This document shows positions 22,961 to 32,000 of a DNA stretch of 41,240 nt, one piece after another; position 1 is the stretch's first letter; each line of letters begins with the position of its first letter. The translations under genes and the position numbers were made by a program. The DNA is from Rickettsiales bacterium (GTDB lineage Bacteria > Pseudomonadota > Alphaproteobacteria > Rs-D84). The stretch lies in the NCBI GenBank assembly GCA_031262525.1, contig JAISHM010000015.1, forward strand, positions 1 through 41,240, written 5' to 3'. The notes under the pieces are model-generated. The model was not told the origin of the DNA and ran no database searches. It saw nothing but the letters and a program-made list of their open reading frames with translations.

Positions 22961-23752
22961 TTACGCATAAATTTCATTCTCAAAACGCATCATAATTTCA
23001 TACAAATCATCTGGGATATATTTTCGTGCCGCATCTCTCATCCAATCTGGCACGCCGTAATAAGCCTCTGCCACCGCACCAGTTATTGCGCCGATTGTAT
23101 CGGAATCACCACCAATAGAAATTGCATTTCGGATTGCGTCTTCATAAGATTCTGATTCTATAAAACATTCCAACGCTTGTGGAACAGTGCCTTGACAAGA
23201 ACCGTCCCAACCATAGTTTTGCTGTAAATAATCAACATCAAAACATAAATCATAATAATCTTTAATAATGTGCCGTGATATTTCATCCTTTGTCGCACCC
23301 ATTCGTGCCATAAATACCGCAACTGCTGTTGCCTCTGCTCCTTTAATGCCTTCTATATGGTCATGGCTGACTGATGTAACCAAATACGAAAGTCGTTTGA
23401 CGTCTGATAAAGTTGTACCTACATATCCGCACGCGCTGACACGCATTGCGGCACCATTACCCCAACTATCCACCGGTTCTGGATTTTCAGCCTGCAACCA
23501 CCGCGCGAATCTGAATCCATAACCAGAATTTGGATATCTGCGCCCCAATTCTTGCATAGATTTAATAGTTTCCGTCTGTAAATCAGATTTATTGATTTTA
23601 GAATTTAACAAGGCTTGCGCGACAGCAATTGTCATAACGGAGTCATCAGTTATGAAACCATGTCCGTCTAAAAATGGAAAATCTTTCGTTTTTATATTAT
23701 TGAATTCATAAATTGAACCAACTATATCACCGATAATCGCACCCCAGAGCAT
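22961..23752 (-). CDS. ADP-ribosylglycohydrolase family protein
   Basis: A 263-residue protein of the DraG/ARH family, which removes ADP-ribose from proteins or other targets with two metal ions. Both metal sites are present: 'FITDDSVMTIA' near the N terminus and 'SIGGDSDTIGAITGAVAEAYYG' near the C terminus. 'SVSHDHIEGIKGAEATAVAVFMA' is a further conserved block. No transmembrane or signal segment is seen. The target is not deducible. Located 11 nt downstream of the GIY-YIG gene on the same strand, so co-transcription is likely. Confidence 0.93.
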   Translation of the reverse strand: MLWGAIIGDIVGSIYEFNNIKTKDFPFLDGHGFITDDSVMTIAVAQALLNSKINKSDLQTETIKSMQELGRRYPNSGYGFRFARWLQAENPEPVDSWGNGAAMRVSACGYVGTTLSDVKRLSYLVTSVSHDHIEGIKGAEATAVAVFMARMGATKDEISRHIIKDYYDLCFDVDYLQQNYGWDGSCQGTVPQALECFIESESYEDAIRNAISIGGDSDTIGAITGAVAEAYYGVPDWMRDAARKYIPDDLYEIMMRFENEIYA

Positions 23753-23763
23753 TGTTTATCCTT

Positions 23764-24675
23764 TTAATTATCATTATATCCAAATTCACGCGTGTGCAAA
23801 ACTTCTTTCCAATAACTTTCGCGTTGTAATGCTTTTTCTTTTCCGTTTTCTGTTTTAGGGAAAGTTTCAATTATTGCATATTGGAAATTGTCTTTTACAT
23901 AATCAATACCTTTGGTTTTAACCAATTCTTTTAATCTTTTATTCGGATAATCACTGGAAGTTTCATACCCATTTTTCAGATATACAGACCAACGTCCGAA
24001 AATACCATCTTCGCCGTAAGCAGACCCCACGTATTGTTTTCCGTTTTTTGTATCGGTTATAACATAAACGCCATAGACACTTGATAACGCAGTTTTCCAT
24101 TCATTATTTTTTATGCTGTGTTTTAATTCTAAATATGATTTACAAACATTTTCATATCCTGGAAATTCGTCCCCAGTGGTTAAATAATGTTCTGATAAAA
24201 TTTCGCGAACTTGCACAGAGTTTACAATTTCCGTTGATGTATAGAAAAATTGTTGAGGTTTGTTTTTCCAATCAACAATAACACGACCAGCAAATTTATC
24301 ATATTCTGGCAAATTTTTAACACGCGCATATTTGAATGAGCGTCCAGTAAGTTTATTAAATCCGTCCATACAATTATCAGTATCTATAATGTCGGAAGCC
24401 CCAACAAACAACCATTTATCAGGTTCTGCAATTTTTATAAATTGGAATACAATATCATTATTTTGCAGGCGTTTCTTGGATTCTGAACCCATAGAAAGAA
24501 TTTCTTGATTCCACCCAGGGGTTTGGTTTATGTACATTTCCTTATAACTACAATGAACAACATTCCCTGGCTCAATCTCGTCATTCCAAGAAGTATTAAA
24601 GCGTAATTTTATCCGCTTTCCAGGGTGTGTCTGCAATAATTTATCAAAATTGAAAATATCTGCTAATAAAATCAT
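23764..24675 (-). CDS. GIY-YIG domain protein with N-terminal extension
   Basis: A 303-residue protein. ATG 24675 has GGAG at good spacing; the track start four codons upstream lacks it. The C-terminal 100 residues are a GIY-YIG domain: 'SVYGVYVITDTKNGKQYVGSAYGEDGIFGRWSVY' with the catalytic Arg, and a Glu in 'LQRESYWKEVL'. The first 200 residues form a separate domain ('LRFNTSWNDEIEPGNVVH') that I do not recognise with certainty; proteins of this two-part layout occur in accessory regions. It may be a stand-alone nuclease of a mobile or defence element. Confidence 0.85.
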   Translation of the reverse strand: MILLADIFNFDKLLQTHPGKRIKLRFNTSWNDEIEPGNVVHCSYKEMYINQTPGWNQEILSMGSESKKRLQNNDIVFQFIKIAEPDKWLFVGASDIIDTDNCMDGFNKLTGRSFKYARVKNLPEYDKFAGRVIVDWKNKPQQFFYTSTEIVNSVQVREILSEHYLTTGDEFPGYENVCKSYLELKHSIKNNEWKTALSSVYGVYVITDTKNGKQYVGSAYGEDGIFGRWSVYLKNGYETSSDYPNKRLKELVKTKGIDYVKDNFQYAIIETFPKTENGKEKALQRESYWKEVLHTREFGYNDN

Positions 24676-24849
24676 GGGGAACTCCATTTTTCATATCTAC
24701 ATTATTACATACAAATACAAAAATTCAATCTGTAAAATATACTACCCAAACACAACCCAGATACAACCCAAGTGGTTGGGTTGTGCGATTTTTTGGCGGG
24801 AATCTGGCAAAACACCCCCGATTTATACAACCCAAAATAAAATTGCTGT
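24676..24849. repeat. ACCCA-rich repeat/inverted repeat cluster upstream of the GIY-YIG gene
   Basis: Within 24741-24835, 'ACCCA' occurs five times: in ACTACCCAAA, CACAACCCAG and ATACAACCCAAG, in an inverted copy TTGGGTTGT, and in TACAACCCAAA. ACAACCCA (24763-24770) and TGGGTTGT (24777-24784) form an 8-bp inverted repeat with a 6-nt loop. The layout suggests binding sites for a dimeric protein. I see no convincing gene in this stretch. Confidence 0.55.
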
Positions 24850-25214
24850 CTAGGCAGGTGGCGGGGTCGCAATTACCCACGATGCATAATTTTCACAAAG
24901 TACCTTTATATTTTTTCGCGCGCGGCAATACGCTTTCTGTTTATTGTCTGTTCCGTATCTGATACAATTCTGATAGGTTTCTGTTCAGAATTGATTACGG
25001 GCTTGCGCATGCAGATTGGTGGCGGGGCAAAATCCGGCGGAGCAAAAATTGGCGGGTCAAGCCAGCCGACCCGCCACTTAAAACCGCAGAACTCCGCAAT
25101 AAAATCGCCCTGTGGCGGGTGGCGGGGCAAAATTGAAACGAAAGCCTAGATACCCCTCGGGGTCGCCTTTACCCCCGTGTGCCGTGTGCGTCAAAGTACC
25201 TTTACGCGCGGGCG
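24850..25214. repeat. Non-genic stretch with degenerate duplications
   Basis: No supported gene. Two blocks share order and sequence at an offset of exactly 296 bp: CTAG..GGGGTCGC..TTACCC..CG then CAAAGTACCTTTA (24850-24908 and 25146-25204). GGTGGCGGGGCAAAAT occurs twice, 100 bp apart (25018-25033, 25118-25133), and degenerate 15-bp tandem units (GGCGGGGCAAAAT-like) run from 25020. The minus-strand reading frame at 24906-25130 has Ser/Glu/Gln-Arg-rich text like the linker of the neighbouring DUF6291-like gene, so this may be the remains of a duplicated copy. Confidence 0.5.
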
Positions 25215-25835
25215 CTATTTGTAAAACTTCTTTTCCTGTTCTATCCAGCCCCGCAGTTGCATAATCGTCATTTTTGCCCCATAGCATTTATATTTCAAAG
25301 AATTTAATGCCCTGACACACAAAGCATCTGGATACACCGCCGTCATAGTTTGCAAAGCGTCATCTTTATCAAAATTAAAATCGTCGTTGATTTCATAAGT
25401 TTTTGGCGCATTGGCATTCATTGTTTTGGCGAGTCCGTTCGTCAAAGCAAATGCACGCGCCGCCATTTCTTTATTCTTTTCTTTTTCATTATTATTTTCA
25501 ATTTCACTTTCTTTACTATTTTCTTTACCAACAGACGCGGGCGGTTTCTGTTCGGAATCTGTTCCATTTCTGATAGCGTTCTGATTGGATTCTGATTCAG
25601 TTCTGTTATCGTTCTGTTCAGAATCCCATCTGGCTTGACGATTTTTAGATAGGGTTTCACATCGCCTCTGATACTTTTCTGTATCGCGGTCAATTTGCTT
25701 TTTCATAAATCGCCAAAGTGGCAATTCACTTTGATAATCGGGATAGCCCAAAATGCACATCAGAATTTCCGCCTTGTCCGCATCGGGCAATCCGACCACT
25801 AAATCCACCCATTCGGGATTGATAAGGATTTTCAT
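25215..25835 (-). CDS. DUF6291-like mobile-element protein
   Basis: A 206-residue protein from ATG 25835 (the track start lies upstream, inside the AlpA-like gene). The N-terminal domain 'LVVGLPDADKAEILMCILGYPDYQ' followed by 'WRFMKKQIDRDTEKYQRRCETLSKNRQARW' resembles DUF6291 proteins of prophages and integrative elements, which are sometimes replication-linked. A low-complexity Ser/Glu/Gln/Asn linker follows, then a C-terminal part 'ALNSLKYKCYGAKMTIMQLRGWIEQEKKFYK'. It lies 13 nt after the AlpA-like gene, in one transcription unit. Confidence 0.7.
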   Translation of the reverse strand: MKILINPEWVDLVVGLPDADKAEILMCILGYPDYQSELPLWRFMKKQIDRDTEKYQRRCETLSKNRQARWDSEQNDNRTESESNQNAIRNGTDSEQKPPASVGKENSKESEIENNNEKEKNKEMAARAFALTNGLAKTMNANAPKTYEINDDFNFDKDDALQTMTAVYPDALCVRALNSLKYKCYGAKMTIMQLRGWIEQEKKFYK

Positions 25836-25848
25836 ATCGCACCCCCAT

Positions 25849-26073
25849 TTATTTTGCCTGTGCGTAATTTTCCGTTCCGCGATAAGTTTGGGATTTTTCA
25901 AATTCGGCAAGCGCGTCTTTACGATAGACAATTCGCCCAACGCGTTTAATATACGCCGGACCGACACCCAGCGAACGCCATTTTTGCAAAGTGTTGCGTT
26001 TCATACCCCAAAGGGTTGCAAGTTCCGCCTCGGTCAAATAATTTTCCGGTGCAAATAAGTTTTCTGTGTTCAT
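25849..26073 (-). CDS. AlpA/excisionase-type helix-turn-helix protein
   Basis: A 74-residue protein from ATG 26073, preceded by AAAGGAGT. 'YLTEAELATLWGMKRNTLQKWRSLGVGPAYIKRVGRIVYRKDALAEFE' is the MerR-like helix-turn-helix plus wing of AlpA/Xis proteins, which control or direct excision of integrated elements. No integrase gene is found nearby. It heads the pair with the DUF6291-like gene. Confidence 0.88.
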   Translation of the reverse strand: MNTENLFAPENYLTEAELATLWGMKRNTLQKWRSLGVGPAYIKRVGRIVYRKDALAEFEKSQTYRGTENYAQAK

Positions 26074-26405
26074 AACATACTCCTTTCTAGTTTTGGCGCG
26101 TCCATTACAGCCGCACACGATTACATACAAAGAATGCCCGATTTTTCAGGGCTTGTAAATATGACGAATTTTGCATTTGATTGTAATGTTGTAGTATCGT
26201 GTATCAGGTTGTCTGTTTTGATAGTATATTTTATGATTTTTCTGAATTGCGAAAATGTCTGAATTATGATTAAAATGTCAGAGTTCTGCGGGACACGGGA
26301 CACATAGGAACATACTCCTTTGATTACAAATTGTCCCAAAAAGAGTGGCGGAAATCCGCCACTCTGTAATTATTTGCATAGATTTGTATTTAGCGAGTGA
26401 AAAAA
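26074..26405. other. Intergenic stretch upstream of the AlpA-like gene
   Basis: This 332-bp gap has no credible gene. The 13-mer AACATACTCCTTT, which on the minus strand contains the AlpA ribosome site AAAGGAGTATGTT, occurs at 26074-26086 and again at 26309-26321; the second copy leads only into an 11-codon frame. Between the copies, TCTGACATTTT and TCAGACATTTT are repeated on the minus strand, possibly regulator sites. Confidence 0.45.
26338..26365 (-). terminator. Terminator of the DUF6362-like gene (minus strand)
   Basis: The 10-bp stem AGAGTGGCGG/CCGCCACTCT with loop AAAT (26342-26365) is followed on the minus strand by TTTTTGGG. It stands about 40 bp after the stop of the gene at 26406-26843. 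Confidence 0.75.
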
Positions 26406-26843
26406 TTACACCGAATCGGGGTCAATTTCTGAATCTTTTTCCAGCAAGTTTTCCAAGATTGTATTTTCAATATCGTCAATATGATACATCAAGGTGCGGT
26501 ATTTCATATCAACGATTTTTGCAATTTTGGTTTTCTCCATATTCGCATAAACCAGCCATATAATTTTGCGGTCGGTGATACTGGGTAACCATTCCAACCA
26601 GCGCACCGCAACTTCCATAAGAATATCAAGATTATGTCGGTCTGGAACTTCGTGCCCGATGCCCACAATTGGCATAGCGTCTTCGGTCAGGCGATGCAGC
26701 CAGTCATAATTTGTGGAACAAGTGCTTGGCCAAGCATTACGAAGGGCGGCGCGTTCATCAGGGTTCATATAAGCATCGGCGGCAACCGCGTCATTCATAG
26801 CATAAGTAATTCTTTCTCTGGTCCAAACTTTTTTCGCCGGCAT
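26406..26843 (-). CDS. DUF6362-like helix-turn-helix protein
   Basis: A 145-residue protein. The C-terminal half, 'WLEWLPSITDRKIIWLVYANMEKTKIAKIVDMKYRTLMYHIDDIE', has a sigma-region-4-like helix-turn-helix and follows the DUF6362 pattern that I know from alphaproteobacterial phage-like elements. The N-terminal half is acidic and helical, with no catalytic motif. It may act as a small transcription factor of the element. It lies 9 nt downstream of the DUF2130 part, so the two may share a transcript. Confidence 0.7.
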   Translation of the reverse strand: MPAKKVWTRERITYAMNDAVAADAYMNPDERAALRNAWPSTCSTNYDWLHRLTEDAMPIVGIGHEVPDRHNLDILMEVAVRWLEWLPSITDRKIIWLVYANMEKTKIAKIVDMKYRTLMYHIDDIENTILENLLEKDSEIDPDSV

Positions 26844-26852
26844 AGGATATCC

Positions 26853-27563
26853 TTATTTGTCTGACTGGTCTTTTAATTTTTCAACTTCTTTTAACGCTTC
26901 ATCAAATAAAGCAATTTTAGGCATAACATTAAACCCAGCCAAGTCGCTAAAAAGATTTTGCGTTGATTGAATAATTTTGCATAAATTTTCTATGCGTTTT
27001 TTACATCTTGCGTTAAAGTCATTTTGTTCTTTTTCTATATCGCTGCGTAAAGTATTGAACACTTCTACAATTGCCTCTATACGCAAACGAAATGGACTTC
27101 CCGTAAGATAGTCGTGTAATTCTTGCATTTTATCACTTATTGAAAGATTTTCTGCAACGGCAAGGTCAATTAACTTTTCACGAATAAGATGAGCCAGCGG
27201 AATAGCATAATCAAAATTACATACCCATTCACCATTATGACAAGCAAAACCATTAACACCCTCTGGAAGTTTCTTTGATATAATAATGGCAAACTTTACA
27301 TTATCACTTTTAGATTTGTCATCTTTGAGTTTATTTATCCAGATGTTTTTCCAATCAGTGGTATTTTTAACCTCCCATAAAATCTTACCACAATCATTTC
27401 CGATAGAATTTTTGACAGTATGAAATATATCGGCGCCTTCTACACCTTTCTGTTCAGCTTTAATAATATCATCAGGAAAAGCAGATTTTAATAACTCATT
27501 TGATAAATTTTCCCCGTGCTGACCTTTTTCTTGCGGTGTTATCGGGAAAGCCTTTGTTTTCAT
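26853..27563 (-). CDS. DUF2130 family protein, nuclease-like C-terminal part
   Basis: A 236-residue protein. 'GENLSNELLKSAFPDDIIKAEQKGVEGADIFHTV', then 'CGKILWEVKNTTDW', is the PD-(D/E)XK-like core of DUF2130 (acidic residue in GAD, then E-K). 'VNGFACHNGEWVCNF' and 'FRLRIEAIVEVFNTL' match the rest of the family. Usual members are about 400 residues, with an N-terminal zinc ribbon and a long coiled coil. Here the zinc ribbon lies in a separate frame-matched piece upstream (27600-27749), ended by a stop, and the coiled coil is missing. Confidence 0.82.
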   Translation of the reverse strand: MKTKAFPITPQEKGQHGENLSNELLKSAFPDDIIKAEQKGVEGADIFHTVKNSIGNDCGKILWEVKNTTDWKNIWINKLKDDKSKSDNVKFAIIISKKLPEGVNGFACHNGEWVCNFDYAIPLAHLIREKLIDLAVAENLSISDKMQELHDYLTGSPFRLRIEAIVEVFNTLRSDIEKEQNDFNARCKKRIENLCKIIQSTQNLFSDLAGFNVMPKIALFDEALKEVEKLKDQSDK

Positions 27564-27599
27564 GTCTTGCGAGCATTTATAAACTGCATCAAGGCGACT

Positions 27600-27749
27600 T
27601 TACAACGCGGCTCGTTCTTGTGTAAATTCTTCTTCGGCTTTTTTAAGTTCTTTTTCTATAAGTTCATGAACATCATTATAGATATTTGCTCCGCAGTTTG
27701 GACATACAATGTCGTTTTGGATTTCAGATTTTATCTTTTTATTTGCCAT
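27600..27749 (-). pseudogene. DUF2130 N-terminal zinc-ribbon fragment, in frame with the downstream part
   Basis: A 49-codon frame, too short for the track, starting at ATG 27749: a basic head, 'DIVCPNCGAN', then the beginning of a coiled coil ('ELIEKELKKAEEEFTQERAAL') ended by TAA. This is the usual N terminus of DUF2130 proteins. The downstream nuclease part lies in the same frame, 12 codons after the stop. Either the gene is broken by a nonsense change plus deletion, or it is expressed as two pieces with restart at 27563. Confidence 0.65.
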
Positions 27750-28129
27750 TGCGAAGCCTTTGATTGTATAGATAAATCATACCCCACAATTTCAGAATTA
27801 TCAAGATTTAATGTATTGAAATATGGGGGCGTGAAAACTGCGGTAAAATGCGCGGACGTATTATTGAAATCAATCCAGCGCATATACTTTACTTTCTTTT
27901 ATTTATATTACATTACACTTACATTACATTATATTACTGCTGAAATCAGAATTGAAATCAATCTGAAACCAACTCTGAAATCAATGTTGAATTCAATACT
28001 GGTTAGCGTATGACAAATCGATATTAAATTATAAATATAGTTTGCAATTCTTGGTTTTATCAGTAATTTTATCGGGAATTATATCGGTAATTTTTGGGCA
28101 TGGCAATTCAAATGGCGTTTGTAAAATTA
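27750..28129. other. AT-rich intergenic region with short repeats
   Basis: No supported gene in about 380 bp. TGAAATCA occurs at 27864, 27941, 27953 and 27976; the last three form a run of degenerate 11-12 bp units. ATTACA repeats cover 27907-27935. On the minus strand, 28100-28040 reads 'KITDIIPDKITDKTKN', echoing the TDK repeats of the Fic protein at 36930-38078, perhaps a fragment of a related gene. Confidence 0.45.
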
Positions 28130-28330
28130 TCAATCAATCACAATTGCGTTTTTACCGCCTTGATACAGGAATCGGTCTGCGTCCTTTGTATAAAAACAAA
28201 CTTTTCCATCAATAATCGGCACGGTCTGCCCAGACATCCATTTGGAAAAATCCCCCCAGCGCAACCCTTGAGCCTTTAACAATGCCTTCATCTCAGATTC
28301 TGTGTAATAATTTTTGTCATCAGTTTTCAT
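28130..28330 (-). CDS. Small hypothetical protein downstream of the YgjP-type gene
   Basis: A 66-residue protein from ATG 28330, 2 nt after the metallopeptidase stop, so translation is probably coupled; the track ORF starts upstream in another gene. 'YYTESEMKALLKAQGLRWGDFSKWMSGQTVPIIDGKVCFYTKDADRFL' could be a small helix-turn-helix-like fold. I do not recognise a family. It is the last gene of the restriction/CBASS operon. Confidence 0.65.
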   Translation of the reverse strand: MKTDDKNYYTESEMKALLKAQGLRWGDFSKWMSGQTVPIIDGKVCFYTKDADRFLYQGGKNAIVID

Positions 28331-28332
28331 AA

Positions 28333-29016
28333 TTATTCCACGTTCCCTATGTTTTCCAATTCTGATTTTAATTTTTCCCAATTTGGTAATTTTGCGCCCA
28401 ACATCGCAAAGAACGCCACAGAATGGTCGCGATGATAATAATGACATAATTCATGCGTGATTACATATTCAATGCAGCGTCGGGGAGCAAAGATTAAATT
28501 TGGATTCAACATAATTATGTCTGGCGATAAAAAACTGCCCCATCGTTTTTTCAAAACACGAATTTTCATTTTTATATCTGGCAAATCATTAAATTTCTGA
28601 CGCACCCGTTTAAGTGCCAGCGCAAATTGTTTTTGCGCCATTGCGGACAACCAATTATCAAGGATTTCTTGATTGCGAGCCTGCTTTTTTGGCAACACAG
28701 AATATACAATCAGGCGTTCTTTTTCTAATTCCACATATTCGCGAACCTGTGGTGTTTTCTTTATAATAATCTGATATTGTTTGCCCAGATAACAAAAAGC
28801 CGCGCCGCTGATACACTCATTACATTTATCTTTATGAAATTGCCCGAAAAATATCAGTTGTTTCGCAATCCATAAATGTTTGCGCCGCACAAAGTCCGCA
28901 ATTTCGTCATCGGTTGCCTGTACCGGCGCATGCGCAACAATGGAACAATCTGGTAAAATATGAATTGCCAGTGTTTTGCGTTTTTCACGAATAGTTTCGT
29001 AATTATAAGTGCTCAT
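28333..29016 (-). CDS. YgjP-type zinc metallopeptidase (DUF45)
   Basis: A 227-residue protein. ATG 29016 is preferred to the TTG at 29031. It overlaps hsdR by 14 nt. The zinc motif 'VITHELCHYYHRDHSVAFF' (HExxH plus a third His) and the preceding 'VLKKRWGSFLSPDIIMLNPNLIFAP' block are characteristic of YgjP/DUF45 proteins. Members often follow hsdR in type I restriction operons, but their role there is not established; processing or turnover of restriction subunits is a speculation. No membrane segment. Confidence 0.92.
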   Translation of the reverse strand: MSTYNYETIREKRKTLAIHILPDCSIVAHAPVQATDDEIADFVRRKHLWIAKQLIFFGQFHKDKCNECISGAAFCYLGKQYQIIIKKTPQVREYVELEKERLIVYSVLPKKQARNQEILDNWLSAMAQKQFALALKRVRQKFNDLPDIKMKIRVLKKRWGSFLSPDIIMLNPNLIFAPRRCIEYVITHELCHYYHRDHSVAFFAMLGAKLPNWEKLKSELENIGNVE

Positions 29017-32000
29017 AATTATTGACCGCAATATCCCACGCCGCTTGTTCTATTTTTGCAAATTCGGACGGGTTTATGTCCAATCCTAATTCACTGCGTA
29101 CATAATCATACAAATAATCGTCAATTTCATTTTTGACATTGCGTTCAACATCAATGTTTTTCTGCCAATCAACACGACGATTTGATTGAATGATTTTAAC
29201 AATATCACTGACAATTCCGGCAATTGTAATTTCATCAGACGGAAAATCAGATTTCAGATTTCTAAAAAACGGGTGTGTGATTTTAACACCACGAATTTGT
29301 TCTGGGATATCACTATCCTCATAATTATCAACCGAAGATTGCAATTCTTTCATCTTATCAAATAATGATGCAATGTCTTCTTTTTTTGCGGCACGCAATT
29401 CGTCCAACAATTTATCTATGCGGTCGGAAAAGTTTTGATAAAACTTGGCATCTTGGTTATAACGCTCTTTGATAATTTTCTTTGTCTGGGCGGCAATGGC
29501 CTCCGCCTTGCTGCGCGCGGACATTCCATTTTCAGAATCTTCCACAAATTGATTAAATTCACGCACATCCGACAGGTTGATTTCTTTGGATAATTCCTCA
29601 ACTTTATTCGCAGATACATATTTATCCAAAATCTTATGCAACTGGTCGCGGTATTTGGAAAAGTCAATCACTTCGCCCATCGCCAAACGGGTCGTCTTTT
29701 TAAGTTCCGCAAATTGTTTAATCGCAAGACTGTATTTTTCCAGTTCGCCTGACGAGAACTTATCTTGAAAATCAGGCAACGCCAAACAATTGGAAAATAC
29801 ATTTATAAAGCGATTTACATCATTATAAAATTTGTCGCGTTCCACTTCGTGTTCATCTGCTTTCAGATAATTCAACATTTCATCAGGATTTTTCATACCC
29901 TTGAAAGTGTCGCGCAGGTTGTCATACAGCGCGCGCAATTCATTTACTTTTTCGTCGGTTGAAATCAGCGCGCCATTTATATCATCGGGATTAAAGTTAG
30001 AAAACAATATCATCGCATCTTTCAATGCCTTTGCATTCATTGAATAGTCAACAATTAGACCCGATGTCTTTTTCTGTTTTCCCGCGTCCCCGCCAAAAGT
30101 ACGATTTACACGGGCAATCGCCTGTAATAAATTATGGTCTTTTAATTGTTTCGCTAAATATAAAACCGTATCGCGCGGCGCATCAAAACCGGTCAGTAAT
30201 TTATCCACAACAATCAACAATTCCACACCGCCAGGTTTCTTAAACTGGTCAATAATGGCGGTTTCGCGTTTTTCCAGTTTTCCGTAAAGTCGTTCTTGCT
30301 CTTTCAAATACTTTGCAACCTCGGCTTTCATTTCTGGCAAATTATCGTCATCTGGGTCATCGGTCACGCCAGAGATAATAACCTCACTGCTGACACCACC
30401 TAATAAATCCAGCGCATGCTTACACATAACCGCGGCGTATTTAGACGGCATAACAATCTGCCCCTTTAATCCAGTATTTTGAAAGTTATCAATGTAATGG
30501 TCGTGAATATCCAGCGCAATCATTTCAATGCGTGAATTATTATCCGCCATCATTTTGGAAAGTCGCGCCTTTGCCTCAAAATCTTTTTTCTGTGGCTCGG
30601 TCATTGTCGCTGTTATACGATTGTAAAATTCGTCCAGCATAACCTTGTGCGTGGTCATCGGAATATATCGTGCCTGATAAACCAGCGGTAAAATTGCGCC
30701 ATCTGCCTCGGCCTCGGAAATGGTATATTTATCAATGTATCCGCCCCATTTGACTTCATCTTTTTTCTGCGCTTTCATCAATGGCGTTCCGGTAAATCCG
30801 ATATAGCACGCATTCGGCATCATCGTTTTCATAAATGCGTGCGCTTCGCCCCCTTGGGTGCGGTGTGCTTCATCAACAAGGACAAAAATATCGTCCGATT
30901 TATCAACAAAGGTTGATTTTTTCAACTTTCCGAATTTTTGCACCAGGGTAAATAAAACGTCCAGATTTTTACCTTTGATTTGTTTTTCTAAATCAGTGGA
31001 ATTTTTAACATCGTGAATATTTTTCTTTATGTTGCAAGCGGCAAATGTATCTTTGATTTGTCGTTGCAGGTCGCGCCGGTCGGTTAAAATAATTATGCGC
31101 GGATTCCCCAGTTTTGCGGTCAATTCCCGCACCAACATAACCATGGTCAGGGATTTTCCCGACCCCTGGGTGTGCCAAATTAAACCACCACGGCGGGGTG
31201 TTTCCATAACACGCACCATTGTTTTTTGTATGGCAAAGTATTGCTGATAACGGGCGATTTTTTTAATCCCGCCGTCATAAAATACAAAGCCCTTTATAAT
31301 ATCCAAAATTCGTTCGGGACGCAGCAGATTATAAATCCCGCGTGATTGTTCATTGTCGGAAATCCCCGCAAAGTTATATGGGTTGCGAATTAAATCACGA
31401 CAAATCTGGGCAACAACCACGGGATCGGGATTAAAATCTGGCAAAACGGCATCGGGTTCTTTCCAAACGGAATAATAATCCGGCGGGGTCAGCATTGTTC
31501 CATATTTGAAAGCATGCCCGTTTGTGCCGATTAAAATTTGCGGGAATAAAAAGAATTTCGGTGTCTGCGCGCCTTGCTGGTTGCGCCACATTTGGTCCAG
31601 TGCCTCGCGCACATCAACACTGCCGCGTTTGCATTCAATAACGGCAATGGGCAGACCGTTGATAAATAAAACAATATCCGGTCGGCGGTCGGTTATTTCG
31701 GATATTTCAAATTCTGCGCAAACATAAAAATCATTGTTATTGTTGGCGGGATTTTTGAAATCAATAAAGTTCATTTGCGGGGATTGACGGCGACCGTTTA
31801 TAATCTCGGACACTGCCTTGCCAGCAATTAAATCGGAATAGATATTTTCAGACGCCTTTATAATACCGCCGTCCATATTTGCATTTTCAATTTCAATCAA
31901 TGCATCAATAATGGATTTTTCGGAAATGTTTGGATTGATGCGGGCAATTGATTTAACCGCCAATTCACGCAAGATGTATTGTCCACGACCGGCACGCAGT

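Noticed and set aside
26121-26339. 72-residue minus-strand ORF upstream of the AlpA-like gene
   Set aside because: No family resemblance or conserved motif; it lies across a repeat-bearing intergenic stretch and ends without coupling to the next gene.
29416-29667. Minus-strand 83-residue ORF inside hsdR
   Set aside because: Out-of-frame shadow of HsdR with no ribosome site.
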